Assembly: GCF_014649995.1 (NCBI RefSeq)
Contig: NZ_BMUC01000003.1
Coordinates: 399,606-463,605, forward strand
Source of the DNA: Streptomyces griseoflavus
GTDB lineage: Bacteria; Actinomycetota; Actinomycetes; Streptomycetales; Streptomycetaceae
Direction of reading: 5' to 3'
Length of the DNA: 64,000 nucleotides
The notes below the pieces were generated by a model that made no database searches, was not told the origin of the DNA, and saw only the letters and a list, made by a program, of their open reading frames with translations. This document shows positions 8,549 through 17,029 of this stretch, piece after piece. The translations under genes and the position numbers were made by a program. The stretch's first letter is position 1, and each line of letters opens with the position of its first letter.

Positions 8549-9850
8549 GTGCCGACCCTCTCCGAACGCCGCCGGCCCGCCTGGGCCGGGCGCAATTACA
8601 CCCTGCTGACCGCCGCCGCCGTGGTCACCAACCTGGGCAGTCACGGCGCGCTGATCGCCTCCGCGTTCGCCGTGCTCGGCGCCGGCGGCGACGGCGGTGA
8701 CGTCGGTCTGGTGGCCGCCGCCCGCACCCTGCCGCTGGTGCTGTTCCTGCTGATCGGCGGTGCCGTCGCGGACCGGCTGCCACGTCACCGGGTGATGGTC
8801 GCGGCCAACGCCCTGAACTGCGTCTCGCAGGGCGTGTTCGCGGTGCTCGTCCTGGCGGGCGAGGCGCGGCTGTGGCAGATGATGCTGCTGAGCGCGCTCG
8901 GCGGTACCGGTCAGGCGTTCTTCAACCCGGCGGCCGAGGGCATGCTGCTCTCCTCCGTCGACGGCGAGCAGGCCGGCCGGGCGTTCGCGGTGTTCCGGAT
9001 GGCGATGCACGGAGCGACCCTCGGCGGGGCCGCGCTCGGCGGTGCGATGGTCGCCGCGATCGGCCCGGGCTGGGTGCTCGCGGCGGACGCGGTGGCGTTC
9101 GCGCTGGCCGCGGCGCTGCGGGCGTTCCTCGACGTGAAGCACATCCCGCCGCGCGCACCGGGTGGCGGGATGCTCGCCGATCTGAAGGAGGGCTGGCGGG
9201 AGGTCATCGGCCGGCCGTGGCTGTGGGGCATCGTCATCCAGTTCTCCCTCGCCAACGCGGTCGTCGGCGCGGCCGACGCGGTCTACGGGCCGCTCGTCGC
9301 CCGGGACCACCTGGGCGGGGCCGCGCCGTGGGGCGTGGCGCTGGCCTTCTTCGGCGGCGGCACGGTGGCGGGCGCGTTGCTGATGACCCGCTGGCAGCCG
9401 CGCCGGCTGCTGTTCGTCGGCACCCTGTGCGTGTTCCCCCTGGCCCTGCCGTCCGCCGCGCTCGCCGTGCCGGCACCGGTCACGGTGCTGTGCGCGGTGA
9501 TGTTCGTGACCGGTGTGTCCGTCGAGGTGTTCGGCGTCTCGTGGATGACCGTGCTGCACCAGGAGATACCGGAGGAGAAGCTGTCCCGGGTGTCGGCGTA
9601 CGACTGGTTCGGCTCGGTCGCGCTGGTACCGATGGCGATGGCGCTGGCGGGACCCGCGGAGACCGCCTTCGGCCGCCCGGAGGCGCTGTGGGGCTGCGCC
9701 GCGCTGGTGGTGGTCGTCACGGCGGCGGTCCTGTGCGTCCCGGACGTACGCAACCTGCGCCGCCGCACCGTCACGCTCACGGTCGCCCTCCCCGCGTCGA
9801 GGGACGCGGAACACCACGTACGGGAACCGGGGCAAGCGGGCCGGGACTGA
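8549..9850 (+). CDS. MFS transporter
   Basis: 433 aa, with about 12 hydrophobic segments. The loop 2-3 signature is 'GGAVADRLPRHRVMV', and the tail after the last segment is charged. The sequence resembles the enterobactin-exporter-like (MFS_3/TMS) group, proton-driven exporters of small molecules. I chose the GTG at 8549: a GATAGT box ends 6 nt before it, the leaderless pattern. A TTG at 8513 would add 12 atypical residues. It is convergent with the spermidine-synthase-like gene. Confidence 0.85.
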   Translation: MPTLSERRRPAWAGRNYTLLTAAAVVTNLGSHGALIASAFAVLGAGGDGGDVGLVAAARTLPLVLFLLIGGAVADRLPRHRVMVAANALNCVSQGVFAVLVLAGEARLWQMMLLSALGGTGQAFFNPAAEGMLLSSVDGEQAGRAFAVFRMAMHGATLGGAALGGAMVAAIGPGWVLAADAVAFALAAALRAFLDVKHIPPRAPGGGMLADLKEGWREVIGRPWLWGIVIQFSLANAVVGAADAVYGPLVARDHLGGAAPWGVALAFFGGGTVAGALLMTRWQPRRLLFVGTLCVFPLALPSAALAVPAPVTVLCAVMFVTGVSVEVFGVSWMTVLHQEIPEEKLSRVSAYDWFGSVALVPMAMALAGPAETAFGRPEALWGCAALVVVVTAAVLCVPDVRNLRRRTVTLTVALPASRDAEHHVREPGQAGRD

Positions 9851-9857
9851 TCCCCGG

Positions 9858-9877
9858 CCGGCCCCCGCAGGGGCCGG
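9858..9877. terminator. GC-rich hairpin between convergent genes
   Basis: CCGGCCCC and GGGGCCGG form an 8-bp stem with a 4-nt loop, between the convergent MFS transporter and spermidine-synthase-like genes. It has no U tract, as is usual in Streptomyces, and may serve both strands. Confidence 0.55.
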
Positions 9878-9905
9878 GTGTGCGGCGGGTGTCACCGCCC
9901 CCGCG

Positions 9906-10751
9906 TCAGCCGATGCCGAACGCCCCGGCCGGCGGTTCGGGCGAGGGGACGGCGTCCTCGTCGCGTACCGGGCGCGCGTCCCGGATGAACTCCCGCAGCG
10001 GGGCACCGTGTTCGACCCGGGCCGGGAAGGCGTCGGCGGCGGTGGCGCGGCACAGCGCGGGGATGTCCAGGGGACGGTGGGACGCGACGAGGACCGCGTT
10101 GCCGAAGCGGCGGCCGCGCAGCACTCCCGGTTCGGCGATCAGCATCAGCTCCGCGAACCGGGTCGCGAGCGTCGCCAGCTGGGAGCGCAGGAAGACGAAC
10201 GGGGCCGCGTCCGGGAGGTTGGCGAGGTAGACCCCGCCGGGCCGCAGGACGCGCGCGGCCTCACGGACGTAGGTCACGGTGGTCAGGTGCGCCGGCACGC
10301 GCGAGCCGCCGAACACGTCGGCGACCAGGGCGTCCGCGCTGTCGTCGGGGGCCGTCCCCAGCCAGGCGAGGGCGTCCGCCGCGTGCGGGACGACACCGGA
10401 CCCGGCGGGCAGCGGCAGTTCCTCGACGACCAGGTCCAGCAGTTCCCGGTCCACCTCCACGACCTGCTGCCGGGAGCCGGGGCGGGTGGCGGCCAGGTAG
10501 CGGGGCAGGGTGAGCCCGCCACCGCCGAGGTGCAGGGCGTCCAGCGGCGCTCCCGGTTCGGCGACCACGTCCAGCACGTGCCCGAGCCGGCGGACGTACT
10601 CGAACTCCAGGTGCGCCGGCTCGTCGAGGTCGACGTACGACTGCGGCGCCCCGTCGACGGTGAGCAGCCAGGCCCGCTCCCGGTCCACGTCGGGCATCAG
10701 CTTGGCGGTGCCGTGACCGACGGCGCGGGTCACGGGGAGGGATTCGCTCAC
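9906..10751 (-). CDS. Spermidine synthase-like protein (SAM-binding Rossmann fold)
   Basis: 281 aa. The spermidine-synthase-like SAM fold shows in 'LDALHLGGGGLTLPRYL' (glycine loop), 'QQVVEVDRELLDLV' (acidic residue for the ribose) and 'DALVADVFGGSRVPAHLTT' (the D-A-F/D active-site stretch). The family includes polyamine synthases and many fused or stand-alone proteins of unknown substrate; no speD gene is nearby, so polyamine synthesis is doubtful. The GTG at 10751 is preceded by GACAAT with a 6-nt spacer and is chosen over the GTG at 10775. Confidence 0.75.
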   Translation of the reverse strand: MSESLPVTRAVGHGTAKLMPDVDRERAWLLTVDGAPQSYVDLDEPAHLEFEYVRRLGHVLDVVAEPGAPLDALHLGGGGLTLPRYLAATRPGSRQQVVEVDRELLDLVVEELPLPAGSGVVPHAADALAWLGTAPDDSADALVADVFGGSRVPAHLTTVTYVREAARVLRPGGVYLANLPDAAPFVFLRSQLATLATRFAELMLIAEPGVLRGRRFGNAVLVASHRPLDIPALCRATAADAFPARVEHGAPLREFIRDARPVRDEDAVPSPEPPAGAFGIG

Positions 10752-10777
10752 CGTCCCATTGTCCCCGGCGGGCACGG

Positions 10778-10819
10778 GGAGGGCGGCCCGCCCCCGTGTG
10801 CGGGGGCGGGCCGCCCTCC
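10778..10819 (-). terminator. Long hairpin terminator of the tuf gene
   Basis: A perfect 19-bp GC stem (from GGAGGGCGG to CCGCCCTCC) with a TGTG loop begins 6 bp after the EF-Tu stop codon. There is no U tract. It separates tuf from the spermidine-synthase-like gene. Confidence 0.75.
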
Positions 10820-10824
10820 ACGGC

Positions 10825-11994
10825 TCAGCCGACCGACGTCACGGTGCCGGCCCCGACGGTGCGTCCGCCCTCACGGACGGCGAACCCGAGTCCGGCCTCC
10901 AGGGGCACGTCCCGGCCCAGCTCCACGGTCATCGTGACCGTGTCCCCGGGCCGGGCCACCGCCGCCTCGCCGAGGTCCACGTCGCCGACGACGTCCGCCG
11001 TGCGGATGTAGAACTGCGGCCGGTATCCGGTCGACACGGGTGTCGTACGGCCGCCCTCACGGGCGGACAGCACGTACACCCGCGCCGTGAAGCGCCGGCT
11101 CGGCACCACGCTGCCCGGAGCGGCCACCACGTGTCCGCGGCGCACCGCGTCGCGCGGCACCCCGCGCAGCAGCAGCGCCACGTTGTCGCCGGCCTGCGCC
11201 TCCTCCATGGGCTTGCCGAAGGTCTCCAGGCCGGTCACCACGGTCTCCACGTCCGCGCCGAGCACCTCGACCCGGTCGCCGACGCGTACCGTGCCCCGTT
11301 CCACCGCGCCGGTCACGACGGTGCCCCGGCCGGTGATGGTGAGCACGTTCTCCACCGGGAGCAGGAACGGCGCGTCCAGGTACCGCTCCGGCATGGGCAC
11401 GTAGGTGTCCACCGCGTCGAGCAGCGCGTCGATCGAGGCCGTCCAGCGCGGGTCGCCCTGCAGCGCCTTCAGGCCGGAGACCCGTACGACCGGCGCGGAC
11501 TCGCCGCCGTACCCGTGCGCGGAGAGCAGGTCGCGGACCTCGAGCTCGACCAGGTCGGTCAGCTCCTCGTCCCCCGCGTCCGCCTTGTTGATCGCGACCA
11601 CGATGTGGTCGACGCCCACCTGGCGGGCGAGCAGCACGTGTTCGGCGGTCTGCGGCATGATCCCGTCGAGCGCGGAGACGACGAGGATCGCCCCGTCGAG
11701 CTGCGCGGCGCCGGTGACCATGTTCTTGACGTAGTCGGCGTGGCCGGGCATGTCGACGTGCGCGTAGTGCCGGGTGTCGGTCTCGTACTCGACGTGCGCG
11801 ATGTTGATGGTGATGCCGCGGGCGGCCTCCTCGGGGGCCCGGTCGATGCGGTCGAACGGCACGAAGCTGCCGTTGCCCCGCTCGGCGAGGACCTTGGTGA
11901 TGGCGGCGGTCAGGGTGGTCTTGCCGTGGTCGACATGGCCCATCGTGCCGATGTTCAGATGCGGTTTGGTGCGGACGTACGCCGTCTTGGACAT
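10825..11994 (-). CDS. tuf: Elongation factor Tu, divergent EF-Tu3-type copy
   Basis: 389 aa. All three EF-Tu domains are present: the GTPase with 'GHVDHGKT' at about 19-26 and 'NKAD' at about 136, then two beta-barrels ending in '[15 protein letters not shown]'. It delivers aminoacyl-tRNA to the ribosome. Compared with standard EF-Tu, the G3 motif is DMPGH instead of DCPGH and the G5 motif is SGLKAL instead of SALKAL. No fus, rpsG or rpsL lies beside it, so this is the isolated second copy known in streptomycetes as tuf3, reported to be inessential and under positive stringent control in S. coelicolor. GAGG lies 8-11 nt before the ATG at 11994. Confidence 0.93.
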   Translation of the reverse strand: MSKTAYVRTKPHLNIGTMGHVDHGKTTLTAAITKVLAERGNGSFVPFDRIDRAPEEAARGITINIAHVEYETDTRHYAHVDMPGHADYVKNMVTGAAQLDGAILVVSALDGIMPQTAEHVLLARQVGVDHIVVAINKADAGDEELTDLVELEVRDLLSAHGYGGESAPVVRVSGLKALQGDPRWTASIDALLDAVDTYVPMPERYLDAPFLLPVENVLTITGRGTVVTGAVERGTVRVGDRVEVLGADVETVVTGLETFGKPMEEAQAGDNVALLLRGVPRDAVRRGHVVAAPGSVVPSRRFTARVYVLSAREGGRTTPVSTGYRPQFYIRTADVVGDVDLGEAAVARPGDTVTMTVELGRDVPLEAGLGFAVREGGRTVGAGTVTSVG

Positions 11995-12128
11995 GGCGGT
12001 ACCTCGAAGTCTGTCGATGGTGACGCGTGAGGGTCCCGGCACGGCGCCGGAGCGCGCGGCCGGGACGGGGACCCCGGGAACCCGGCCGACCCTCCCCCTG
12101 GGGGGTCCGCCGGACGATCCGGGGAGGG

Positions 12129-12230
12129 TCAGCTTCGGGCGCCGTCGACTGCGGCGGGGAAAGCGGGAACGGCAGCCTTCGGGGCATCCGCGACGGCGGA
12201 TGCTGCGAGGTGGAAGGCGTACCGGAACAT
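12129..12230 (-). CDS. Possible 33-aa small protein or leader peptide upstream of tuf
   Basis: ATG at 12230 opens a 33-codon frame starting [18 protein letters not shown] and ending DGARS. AAGGA lies 8 nt upstream, a good ribosome site. The tuf start is 135 bp further on, on the same strand. The peptide is alanine-rich with no family I recognise. It may be a real small protein, a leader peptide, or chance; the rest of the 301-bp gap (11995-12295) shows no other feature I can defend. Confidence 0.35.
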   Translation of the reverse strand: MFRYAFHLAASAVADAPKAAVPAFPAAVDGARS

Positions 12231-12295
12231 GACGTCGATCCTTGCCGACGGCCCGCTCCGCGTCGAATGGTTTTTCCGGTCCGGGCGGCTGCCCG

Positions 12296-13036
12296 TCACC
12301 CGCTCCCGCCGGTGTTCTTCAGCGCCTCCCGTACCGACAGCGGCGCCAGGCGCCCCCGCTCCCGGGCGACGAAGGCCCGTACGGCGTCGGGGTCGGTCCT
12401 GGCGTACTCGCGCAGGCTCCAGCCGATGGCCTTGCGCACGAAGAAGTCCGGATGGCCGGAGCGGCGCAGGCAGTAGTCGAAGAGGCGTGCGCCGTCGGTG
12501 CGTTCCCCGTAGCGCAGCTGGTGGAGCAGGGCGGCGCGGACGAGCCACCTGTCGGCGTCGCCGATCCAGTCGTCCATGTCGGCGGTGAGCGCCGGATCGG
12601 CGGCCACCAGCGGCCCGACGACGTGCGCGGCCAGCAGGTCGACGGTGTCCCACCACGCGACCGTGGTGAGCAGGTGCCGGACGACGGGCAGGAAGCCGGA
12701 GGAGAGGTGCCGTACGTGCCGGCGCAGGTGGTCCACGGCGAAGTACTGGTACTCGCGCTCGGGCAGTTGCCAGCACCGCAGCACGACGGCGGCGCAGTCG
12801 GCCTCGCCGGGGCGGGGCAGTCCCGCCGTGACGGTGCGGGACAGGGCGCGGCGGACCGGCGCGGTCAGGCCCAGGAAGGGGGCCACGTCCTTCATGTAGG
12901 CCCGCATGGCCACGGCCCGTTCGGGGTCGGCGGCCGGCCGGTAGGCGGCGGTGAGCCGCTCCAGGACGGTGTCGGCGAACGGGCTGTCCGGCACCCGCGG
13001 CGCCCCGCCCTCCGTCCCGTCCGCTGTGACGCGCAT
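12296..13036 (-). CDS. DNA alkylation repair protein (AlkC/AlkD HEAT-like family)
   Basis: 246 aa, nearly all helical HEAT-like repeats of the DNA_alkylation family. The conserved 'WWDTVDLLA' segment at about 126-134 holds the Asp/Trp of the base-contacting cleft, and '[18 protein letters not shown]' near the C terminus is typical. AlkD-type glycosylases excise cationic N3- and N7-alkylpurines without base flipping. TAGTGT stands 7 nt before the ATG at 13036, with no ribosome site, so the mRNA is probably leaderless. It diverges from a VTT membrane protein gene whose -10 is also TAGTGT. Confidence 0.9.
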   Translation of the reverse strand: MRVTADGTEGGAPRVPDSPFADTVLERLTAAYRPAADPERAVAMRAYMKDVAPFLGLTAPVRRALSRTVTAGLPRPGEADCAAVVLRCWQLPEREYQYFAVDHLRRHVRHLSSGFLPVVRHLLTTVAWWDTVDLLAAHVVGPLVAADPALTADMDDWIGDADRWLVRAALLHQLRYGERTDGARLFDYCLRRSGHPDFFVRKAIGWSLREYARTDPDAVRAFVARERGRLAPLSVREALKNTGGSG

Positions 13037-13043
13037 GAGACGA

Positions 13044-13079
13044 ACACTACGGCGATCACACGTATTTGTCGGTTAGTGT
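13044..13079. promoter_or_regulatory. Back-to-back -10 boxes of a divergent promoter pair
   Basis: TAGTGT occurs on the minus strand at 13044-13049 (7 nt before the AlkD-like start) and on the plus strand at 13074-13079 (6 nt before the VTT-protein start). Both fit leaderless transcription. The -35 regions would overlap; none matches TTGACA. Confidence 0.5.
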
Positions 13080-13085
13080 CACCGA

Positions 13086-13874
13086 ATGCTCGATGCCACC
13101 ACCCGCTCCGGGGGCACGGCTGCGGCCTCTCCCCGGGCCGCCGCACCCGACCTCGCGGTCGCCGTCCCCACGGCCGCACCCGCTCTCCCGCCCGTCACCG
13201 GTCTCGCCGCGCGGTGCGCCAGAGTGCTGCTGTCCCCCTGGTCGAGACTGTCCCTGCTCGTCGTGCTGCTCGCCTCGGCGGCCTCGGCGATGCTGGTCCT
13301 CGAACCGCAGCGGCTGCTGACCGACGGCTGGCCGGACCGGCTCGGAGGTGCCCTGGCGGTCGTGGCGTACGCCGTGGCCTACGGGATCTGCACGGTGGCG
13401 TTCGTGCCGCGTCCGCTGCTGAACCTGGCGGCGGGGGCGCTGTTCGCCTCGCAGCTGGGTCTGGCCGCCGCGCTGGGCGGCACGGTGCTGGGCGCCGGGC
13501 TGGCCTTCTGTCTGGGGCGGGCCCTCGGCCAGGAGGCGCTCCGTCCGCTGCTGCGCGGACGCTGGCTGAAGGCCGCGGACAACCAGCTCAGCCGGCACGG
13601 CTTCCGCTCGATGCTGGCGGCCCGGCTGTTCCCCGGCATCCCCTTCGCCGCCTCGAACTACTGTGCCGCCGTCTCCCGCATGGGCCTGCTTCCGTTCCTG
13701 CTGGCGACGGCGCTCGGCTCGGTCCCGAACACCGCCGCCTACGTCGTGGCCGGCGCCCGCGCCTCGACGCCCACGTCCCCGGCCTTCCTGATCGCGCTGG
13801 CCTGCATCGCCGTACCGGGCCTGGTGGGCGCGGTGGTGGCCTGGCGCAAGCGGCACCAGTTGCGCGGGCGGTGA
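13086..13874 (+). CDS. TVP38/TMEM64-family (VTT domain) membrane protein
   Basis: 262 aa with about five hydrophobic segments after a 50-residue Ala/Pro-rich tail. The VTT domain is marked by 'PRPLLNLAAGALF' and the 'RLFPGIPFAASNYCAAVSRM' region, which corresponds to the F/Y-P-G-x-P loop of TVP38 proteins. These are distant relatives of DedA, thought to move lipids across the membrane. A leaderless-type TAGTGT box precedes the ATG at 13086. It is convergent with the thiolase gene with only 16 bp between. Confidence 0.82.
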   Translation: MLDATTRSGGTAAASPRAAAPDLAVAVPTAAPALPPVTGLAARCARVLLSPWSRLSLLVVLLASAASAMLVLEPQRLLTDGWPDRLGGALAVVAYAVAYGICTVAFVPRPLLNLAAGALFASQLGLAAALGGTVLGAGLAFCLGRALGQEALRPLLRGRWLKAADNQLSRHGFRSMLAARLFPGIPFAASNYCAAVSRMGLLPFLLATALGSVPNTAAYVVAGARASTPTSPAFLIALACIAVPGLVGAVVAWRKRHQLRGR

Positions 13875-13890
13875 GGGGGCCGGCGGCACG

Positions 13891-15060
13891 TCAGAGCCGT
13901 TCGAGCACCATCGCGTTGGCCAGTCCGCCCGCCTCGCACATGGTCTGCAGGCCGTAGCGGGCGCCGCGTTCGCGCATGGCGTGCACCAGGGTCGTCGTCA
14001 GCCGGGTGCCGCTGGCGCCGAGCGGATGACCGAGGGCGAGGGCGCCGCCGTGCACGTTGACCTTGGCGAGGTCGGCGCCGGTCTCCTGCTGCCAGGCCAG
14101 GACCACACTGGCGAACGCCTCGTTGACCTCGAAGAGATCGATGTCGTCGAGCGAGAGCCCGGCCCGGCGCAGCGCCTTCTCGGTGGCCGGGACGACACCG
14201 GTGAGCATCAGCAGCGGGTCGGAGCCGGTGACGGCGAAGCCGTGCAGCCGCGCGAGCGGGCGCAGGCCGAGCCGGGCCGCGGTCTCACTGGAGGTGATGA
14301 GGACGGCGGAGGCGCCGTCGTTGACCGGGCTGGCGTTGCCCGCCGTGACGTTCCACTCGATCTGGGGGAAGCGCTCGGCGAGGGCCGGGTCGTGGTAGGC
14401 GGGCCGCAGGCCGGCCAGGACCTCGGTGGTGCTGTCGGGGCGTACGCACTCGTCGCGGGTGACACCGTCCAGGGGCGCGACCTCGGCGTCGAAGAGTCCG
14501 GCGTCCCAGGCCGCGGCGGCCCTGTGGTGCGAGGTGACGGCGAAGGTGTCCATCCGCTCGCGGCCGATCGACCACTTGGCGGCGATGAGTTCGGCGCTGA
14601 TGCCCTGCGGGACGAGCCCTTCCGGGTAGCGCTCGGCGACTCCGGGGCCGAAGGGGTCCTTGCCCTCGGGCACGTTGGACCACATCGGCACCCGGCTCAT
14701 GGACTCCACGCCGCAGGCGACGACGAGGTCGTAGGCGCCCGCGATGACGCCCTGGGCGGCGAAGTGCACGGCCTGCTGGGAGGAGCCGCACTGGCGGTCC
14801 ACGGTGGTGGCCGGGACGGACTCCGGCAGGCCGGCGGAGAGGGCGGCGTAGCGGGTGGTGTTCATGGCCTGCTCGCCGACCTGGTCGACGGCGCCGCCGA
14901 TGACGTCGTCGATCAGCGCGGGGTCCACCCCGGAGCGTTCGACCAGGGTGCGCAGGGTGTGGGCGAGGAGTTCGACGGGGTGGACGTGGGCGAGGGCACC
15001 GTGCGGCTTGCCCTTGCCGATGGGGGTGCGTACGGCTTCGACGACGACTGCGTCACGCAT
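13891..15060 (-). CDS. Acetyl-CoA acetyltransferase (thiolase)
   Basis: 389 aa, standard thiolase length. The acyl-accepting Cys lies in 'DRQCGSSQQAVHFAA', the catalytic His regions are 'NEAFASVVLAW' and 'GHPLGASG', and the base Cys is in 'MCEAGG'. It condenses or cleaves 3-ketoacyl-CoA; the 'degradative or biosynthetic' direction cannot be told. AAGGAGG stands 8 nt before the ATG at 15060. The divergent HxlR regulator gene 124 bp away is probably its regulator, with a repeated motif between them. Confidence 0.93.
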   Translation of the reverse strand: MRDAVVVEAVRTPIGKGKPHGALAHVHPVELLAHTLRTLVERSGVDPALIDDVIGGAVDQVGEQAMNTTRYAALSAGLPESVPATTVDRQCGSSQQAVHFAAQGVIAGAYDLVVACGVESMSRVPMWSNVPEGKDPFGPGVAERYPEGLVPQGISAELIAAKWSIGRERMDTFAVTSHHRAAAAWDAGLFDAEVAPLDGVTRDECVRPDSTTEVLAGLRPAYHDPALAERFPQIEWNVTAGNASPVNDGASAVLITSSETAARLGLRPLARLHGFAVTGSDPLLMLTGVVPATEKALRRAGLSLDDIDLFEVNEAFASVVLAWQQETGADLAKVNVHGGALALGHPLGASGTRLTTTLVHAMRERGARYGLQTMCEAGGLANAMVLERL

Positions 15061-15114
15061 GGGGCGGGCCTCCTTGGCCGTCCGGGCGGTGCCGGGACGG
15101 GAACGGCGTACCGG

Positions 15115-15166
15115 TGAGTAGGAAATCCGAACTCACCATAGCTTCGTAAGTTGGAAATTCAAACCC
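15115..15166. promoter_or_regulatory. Candidate HxlR operator: two direct repeats 32 bp apart
   Basis: TGAGTAGGAAATCCGAACTC (15115-15134) and TAAGTTGGAAATTCAAACCC (15147-15166) agree at 15 of 20 bases and are offset by 32 bp, three helical turns. They lie between thiolase and its divergent HxlR regulator. A TAGACT -10 box for hxlR sits directly after (15172-15177), so binding there would block it. Confidence 0.5.
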
Positions 15167-15184
15167 TCCCGTAGACTCGGGCCC

Positions 15185-15658
15185 ATGGCCGCCTCCCCCA
15201 AAGACCCGCGCCCCTGCTCGATCGCCGACGCGCTCGCACTCGTCGGCGAGAAGTACTCCCTGCTCGTCCTGCGCGAGGTCTGCCTCGGCAACGGCCGCTT
15301 CGACCAGCTGGTGCGCAACACCGGCGCCCCGCGCGACGTCCTGGCCACCCGGCTGCGACGGCTGGTGGACGCCGGGATCCTGGCCAAGCGCCTCTACAGC
15401 GAGCGCCCGCAGCGCTTCGAGTACCGGCCCACCCGGGCGGGGCTGGAACTGGAGCCCGTCCTGCTGACCCTCAAGGACTGGGGCGACCGTCATCTGCGGC
15501 AGGACGGCGACCTGCCGATGCTGCTCGACCACAGCTGCGGTGAGACGTTCGTGCCCGTCGTCACCTGCCGGGCCTGCGGCGGCGAGGCCCGGCACGAGGG
15601 GCTGACCGCGCGACCGCAGACCCCCGGCTGGACGGTGAGCGGCCCGACGGCGGCCTGA
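15185..15658 (+). CDS. HxlR-family winged-helix regulator
   Basis: 157 aa. Residues about 10-105 are an HxlR/MarR-like winged helix: 'CSIADALALVGEKYSLLVLR' opens with the N-terminal Cys typical of redox- or aldehyde-sensing HxlR proteins, then 'TGAPRDVLATRLRRLVDAGI' is the recognition region. The C-terminal extension has a zinc-ribbon-like CxxC ('VTCRACGGEARHEG'). TAGACT ends 7 nt before the ATG, so a leaderless mRNA is likely. It probably controls itself and the divergent thiolase; the signal is unknown. Confidence 0.88.
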   Translation: MAASPKDPRPCSIADALALVGEKYSLLVLREVCLGNGRFDQLVRNTGAPRDVLATRLRRLVDAGILAKRLYSERPQRFEYRPTRAGLELEPVLLTLKDWGDRHLRQDGDLPMLLDHSCGETFVPVVTCRACGGEARHEGLTARPQTPGWTVSGPTAA

Positions 15659-15814
15659 TCCGCCCCGGGCGGCGAGCCGCACCGTCCTGACGCCTGGGGT
15701 TCACCTTGGGGCGCTACGCTTCCCCCTCGGCGCGCCCGATCACCGATCACCGCACGTGGCGGCGTGGTGTGCCCTTCGTCCGTCCCACGATCGGCACTTG
15801 GACTCCGCTGACTC

Positions 15815-16690
15815 ATGTCTTGGTTTGAATCCCTCATCCTCGGACTCGTCCAGGGGCTGACCGAGTTCCTTCCCGTCTCCTCCAGCGCGCACCTGCGGCT
15901 GACCGCCGCCTTCTCCGGCTGGGAGGACCCGGGCGCCGCCTTCACCGCGATCACCCAGATCGGCACCGAGACCGCGGTGCTGATCTACTTCCGCAAGGAC
16001 ATCGCCCGGATCCTGTCGGCGTGGACCCGCTCCCTCACGGACAAGGAGATGCGCCGGGACCCGGACGCGCGCATGGGCTGGCTGGTCATCGTCGGCTCCA
16101 TCCCGATCGGCGTGCTCGGGGTGACCCTCAAGGACCAGATCGAGGGCCCCTTCCGCGATCTGCGGCTCACCGCGGCCATGCTCATCGGCATGGGCATCGT
16201 GCTCGGTGTCGCCGACCGCCTCGCCGCGCGGGACGAGAGCGGCGGCCGGCACCGGGCGGCCAAGCAGCGCAAGGAGCTGGACGACCTGACCGTCAAGGAC
16301 GGTCTCATCTACGGAATCTGCCAGGCCATGGCCCTCATCCCGGGCGTCTCCCGCTCCGGCGCCACCATCAGCGGCGGCCTGTTCATGGGCTACCGGCGCG
16401 AGGCGGCGGCCCGCTACTCCTTCCTGCTCGCCATCCCGGCGGTGCTGGCCTCCGGCGCCTTCGAGCTGAAGGACGCCGCCGACGGCGGGCACGTCTCCTG
16501 GGGCCCGACGGTCTTCGCCACGGTCATCGCGTTCGTGACCGGCTACGCGGTGATCGCCTGGTTCATGAAGTTCATCTCGACCAAGAGCTTCATGCCGTTC
16601 GTCTGGTACCGCATCGTGCTCGGCGTCGTGATCATCGTCCTGGTCGGCATGGGCGTCCTCAGCCCGCACGCCGCGGAGTCGGCGGGCTGA
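15815..16690 (+). CDS. uppP: Undecaprenyl-diphosphatase UppP (BacA)
   Basis: 291 aa, polytopic. The two UppP signatures are intact: '[16 protein letters not shown]' near the N terminus with the catalytic Glu, and '[17 protein letters not shown]' with the conserved Ser and Arg. The enzyme removes a phosphate from undecaprenyl diphosphate on the outer face of the membrane, recycling the carrier for peptidoglycan, and confers bacitracin tolerance. The ATG at 15815 has no good ribosome site. The 156 bp before it hold no promoter I can defend. Confidence 0.95.
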   Translation: MSWFESLILGLVQGLTEFLPVSSSAHLRLTAAFSGWEDPGAAFTAITQIGTETAVLIYFRKDIARILSAWTRSLTDKEMRRDPDARMGWLVIVGSIPIGVLGVTLKDQIEGPFRDLRLTAAMLIGMGIVLGVADRLAARDESGGRHRAAKQRKELDDLTVKDGLIYGICQAMALIPGVSRSGATISGGLFMGYRREAAARYSFLLAIPAVLASGAFELKDAADGGHVSWGPTVFATVIAFVTGYAVIAWFMKFISTKSFMPFVWYRIVLGVVIIVLVGMGVLSPHAAESAG

Positions 16691-16792
16691 GCCCGGAGCC
16701 GGGGAAGGTGACCGGGGCACGTGACCGAGAGCATAGGGGTCGCGTAGCCGTCCGGTAGCGCAGTGTCAGTCCTTGGCCCTAGGCTTGTCCGC

Positions 16793-16972
16793 ATGTCCCC
16801 CGATTTAACGACCCCTGGTTCCGTGCGGCCCGCCGCCGAGGTCAACGAGGAGATCCGCGCGCTGTGGCTGCGCGCGAGGGGTTCCCTCTCCGACCGGGAA
16901 CGCGCGGAGTACGAGCTGCTGGTGGTCGAGTGGGCGGCGGCGATGCGCGGCCAGGTGGCCGAAGCGGCCTGA
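16793..16972 (+). CDS. Small helical protein of unknown function
   Basis: 59 aa. After a short disordered start (MSPDLTTPGSVRP) the rest is one or two charged amphipathic helices ('EVNEEIRALWLRAR' and 'DRERAEYELLVVEWAAAMRG'). It has no membrane segment and no recognised family. TAGGCT lies 7 nt before the ATG at 16793 with no ribosome site, which fits leaderless transcription and supports this start over a start at 16763. It follows uppP by 102 bp. Confidence 0.65.
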   Translation: MSPDLTTPGSVRPAAEVNEEIRALWLRARGSLSDRERAEYELLVVEWAAAMRGQVAEAA

Positions 16973-17029
16973 CCGCCGCCCGCCCGGGTCGCCGAAGCGG
17001 CGCGACCGCCCCCGCGCACCCGGTACGCC

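Noticed and set aside
15661-15814. Promoter before uppP with CTGACG and TACGCT
   Set aside because: The spacing of 22 bp is too long for a sigma-70-type promoter.
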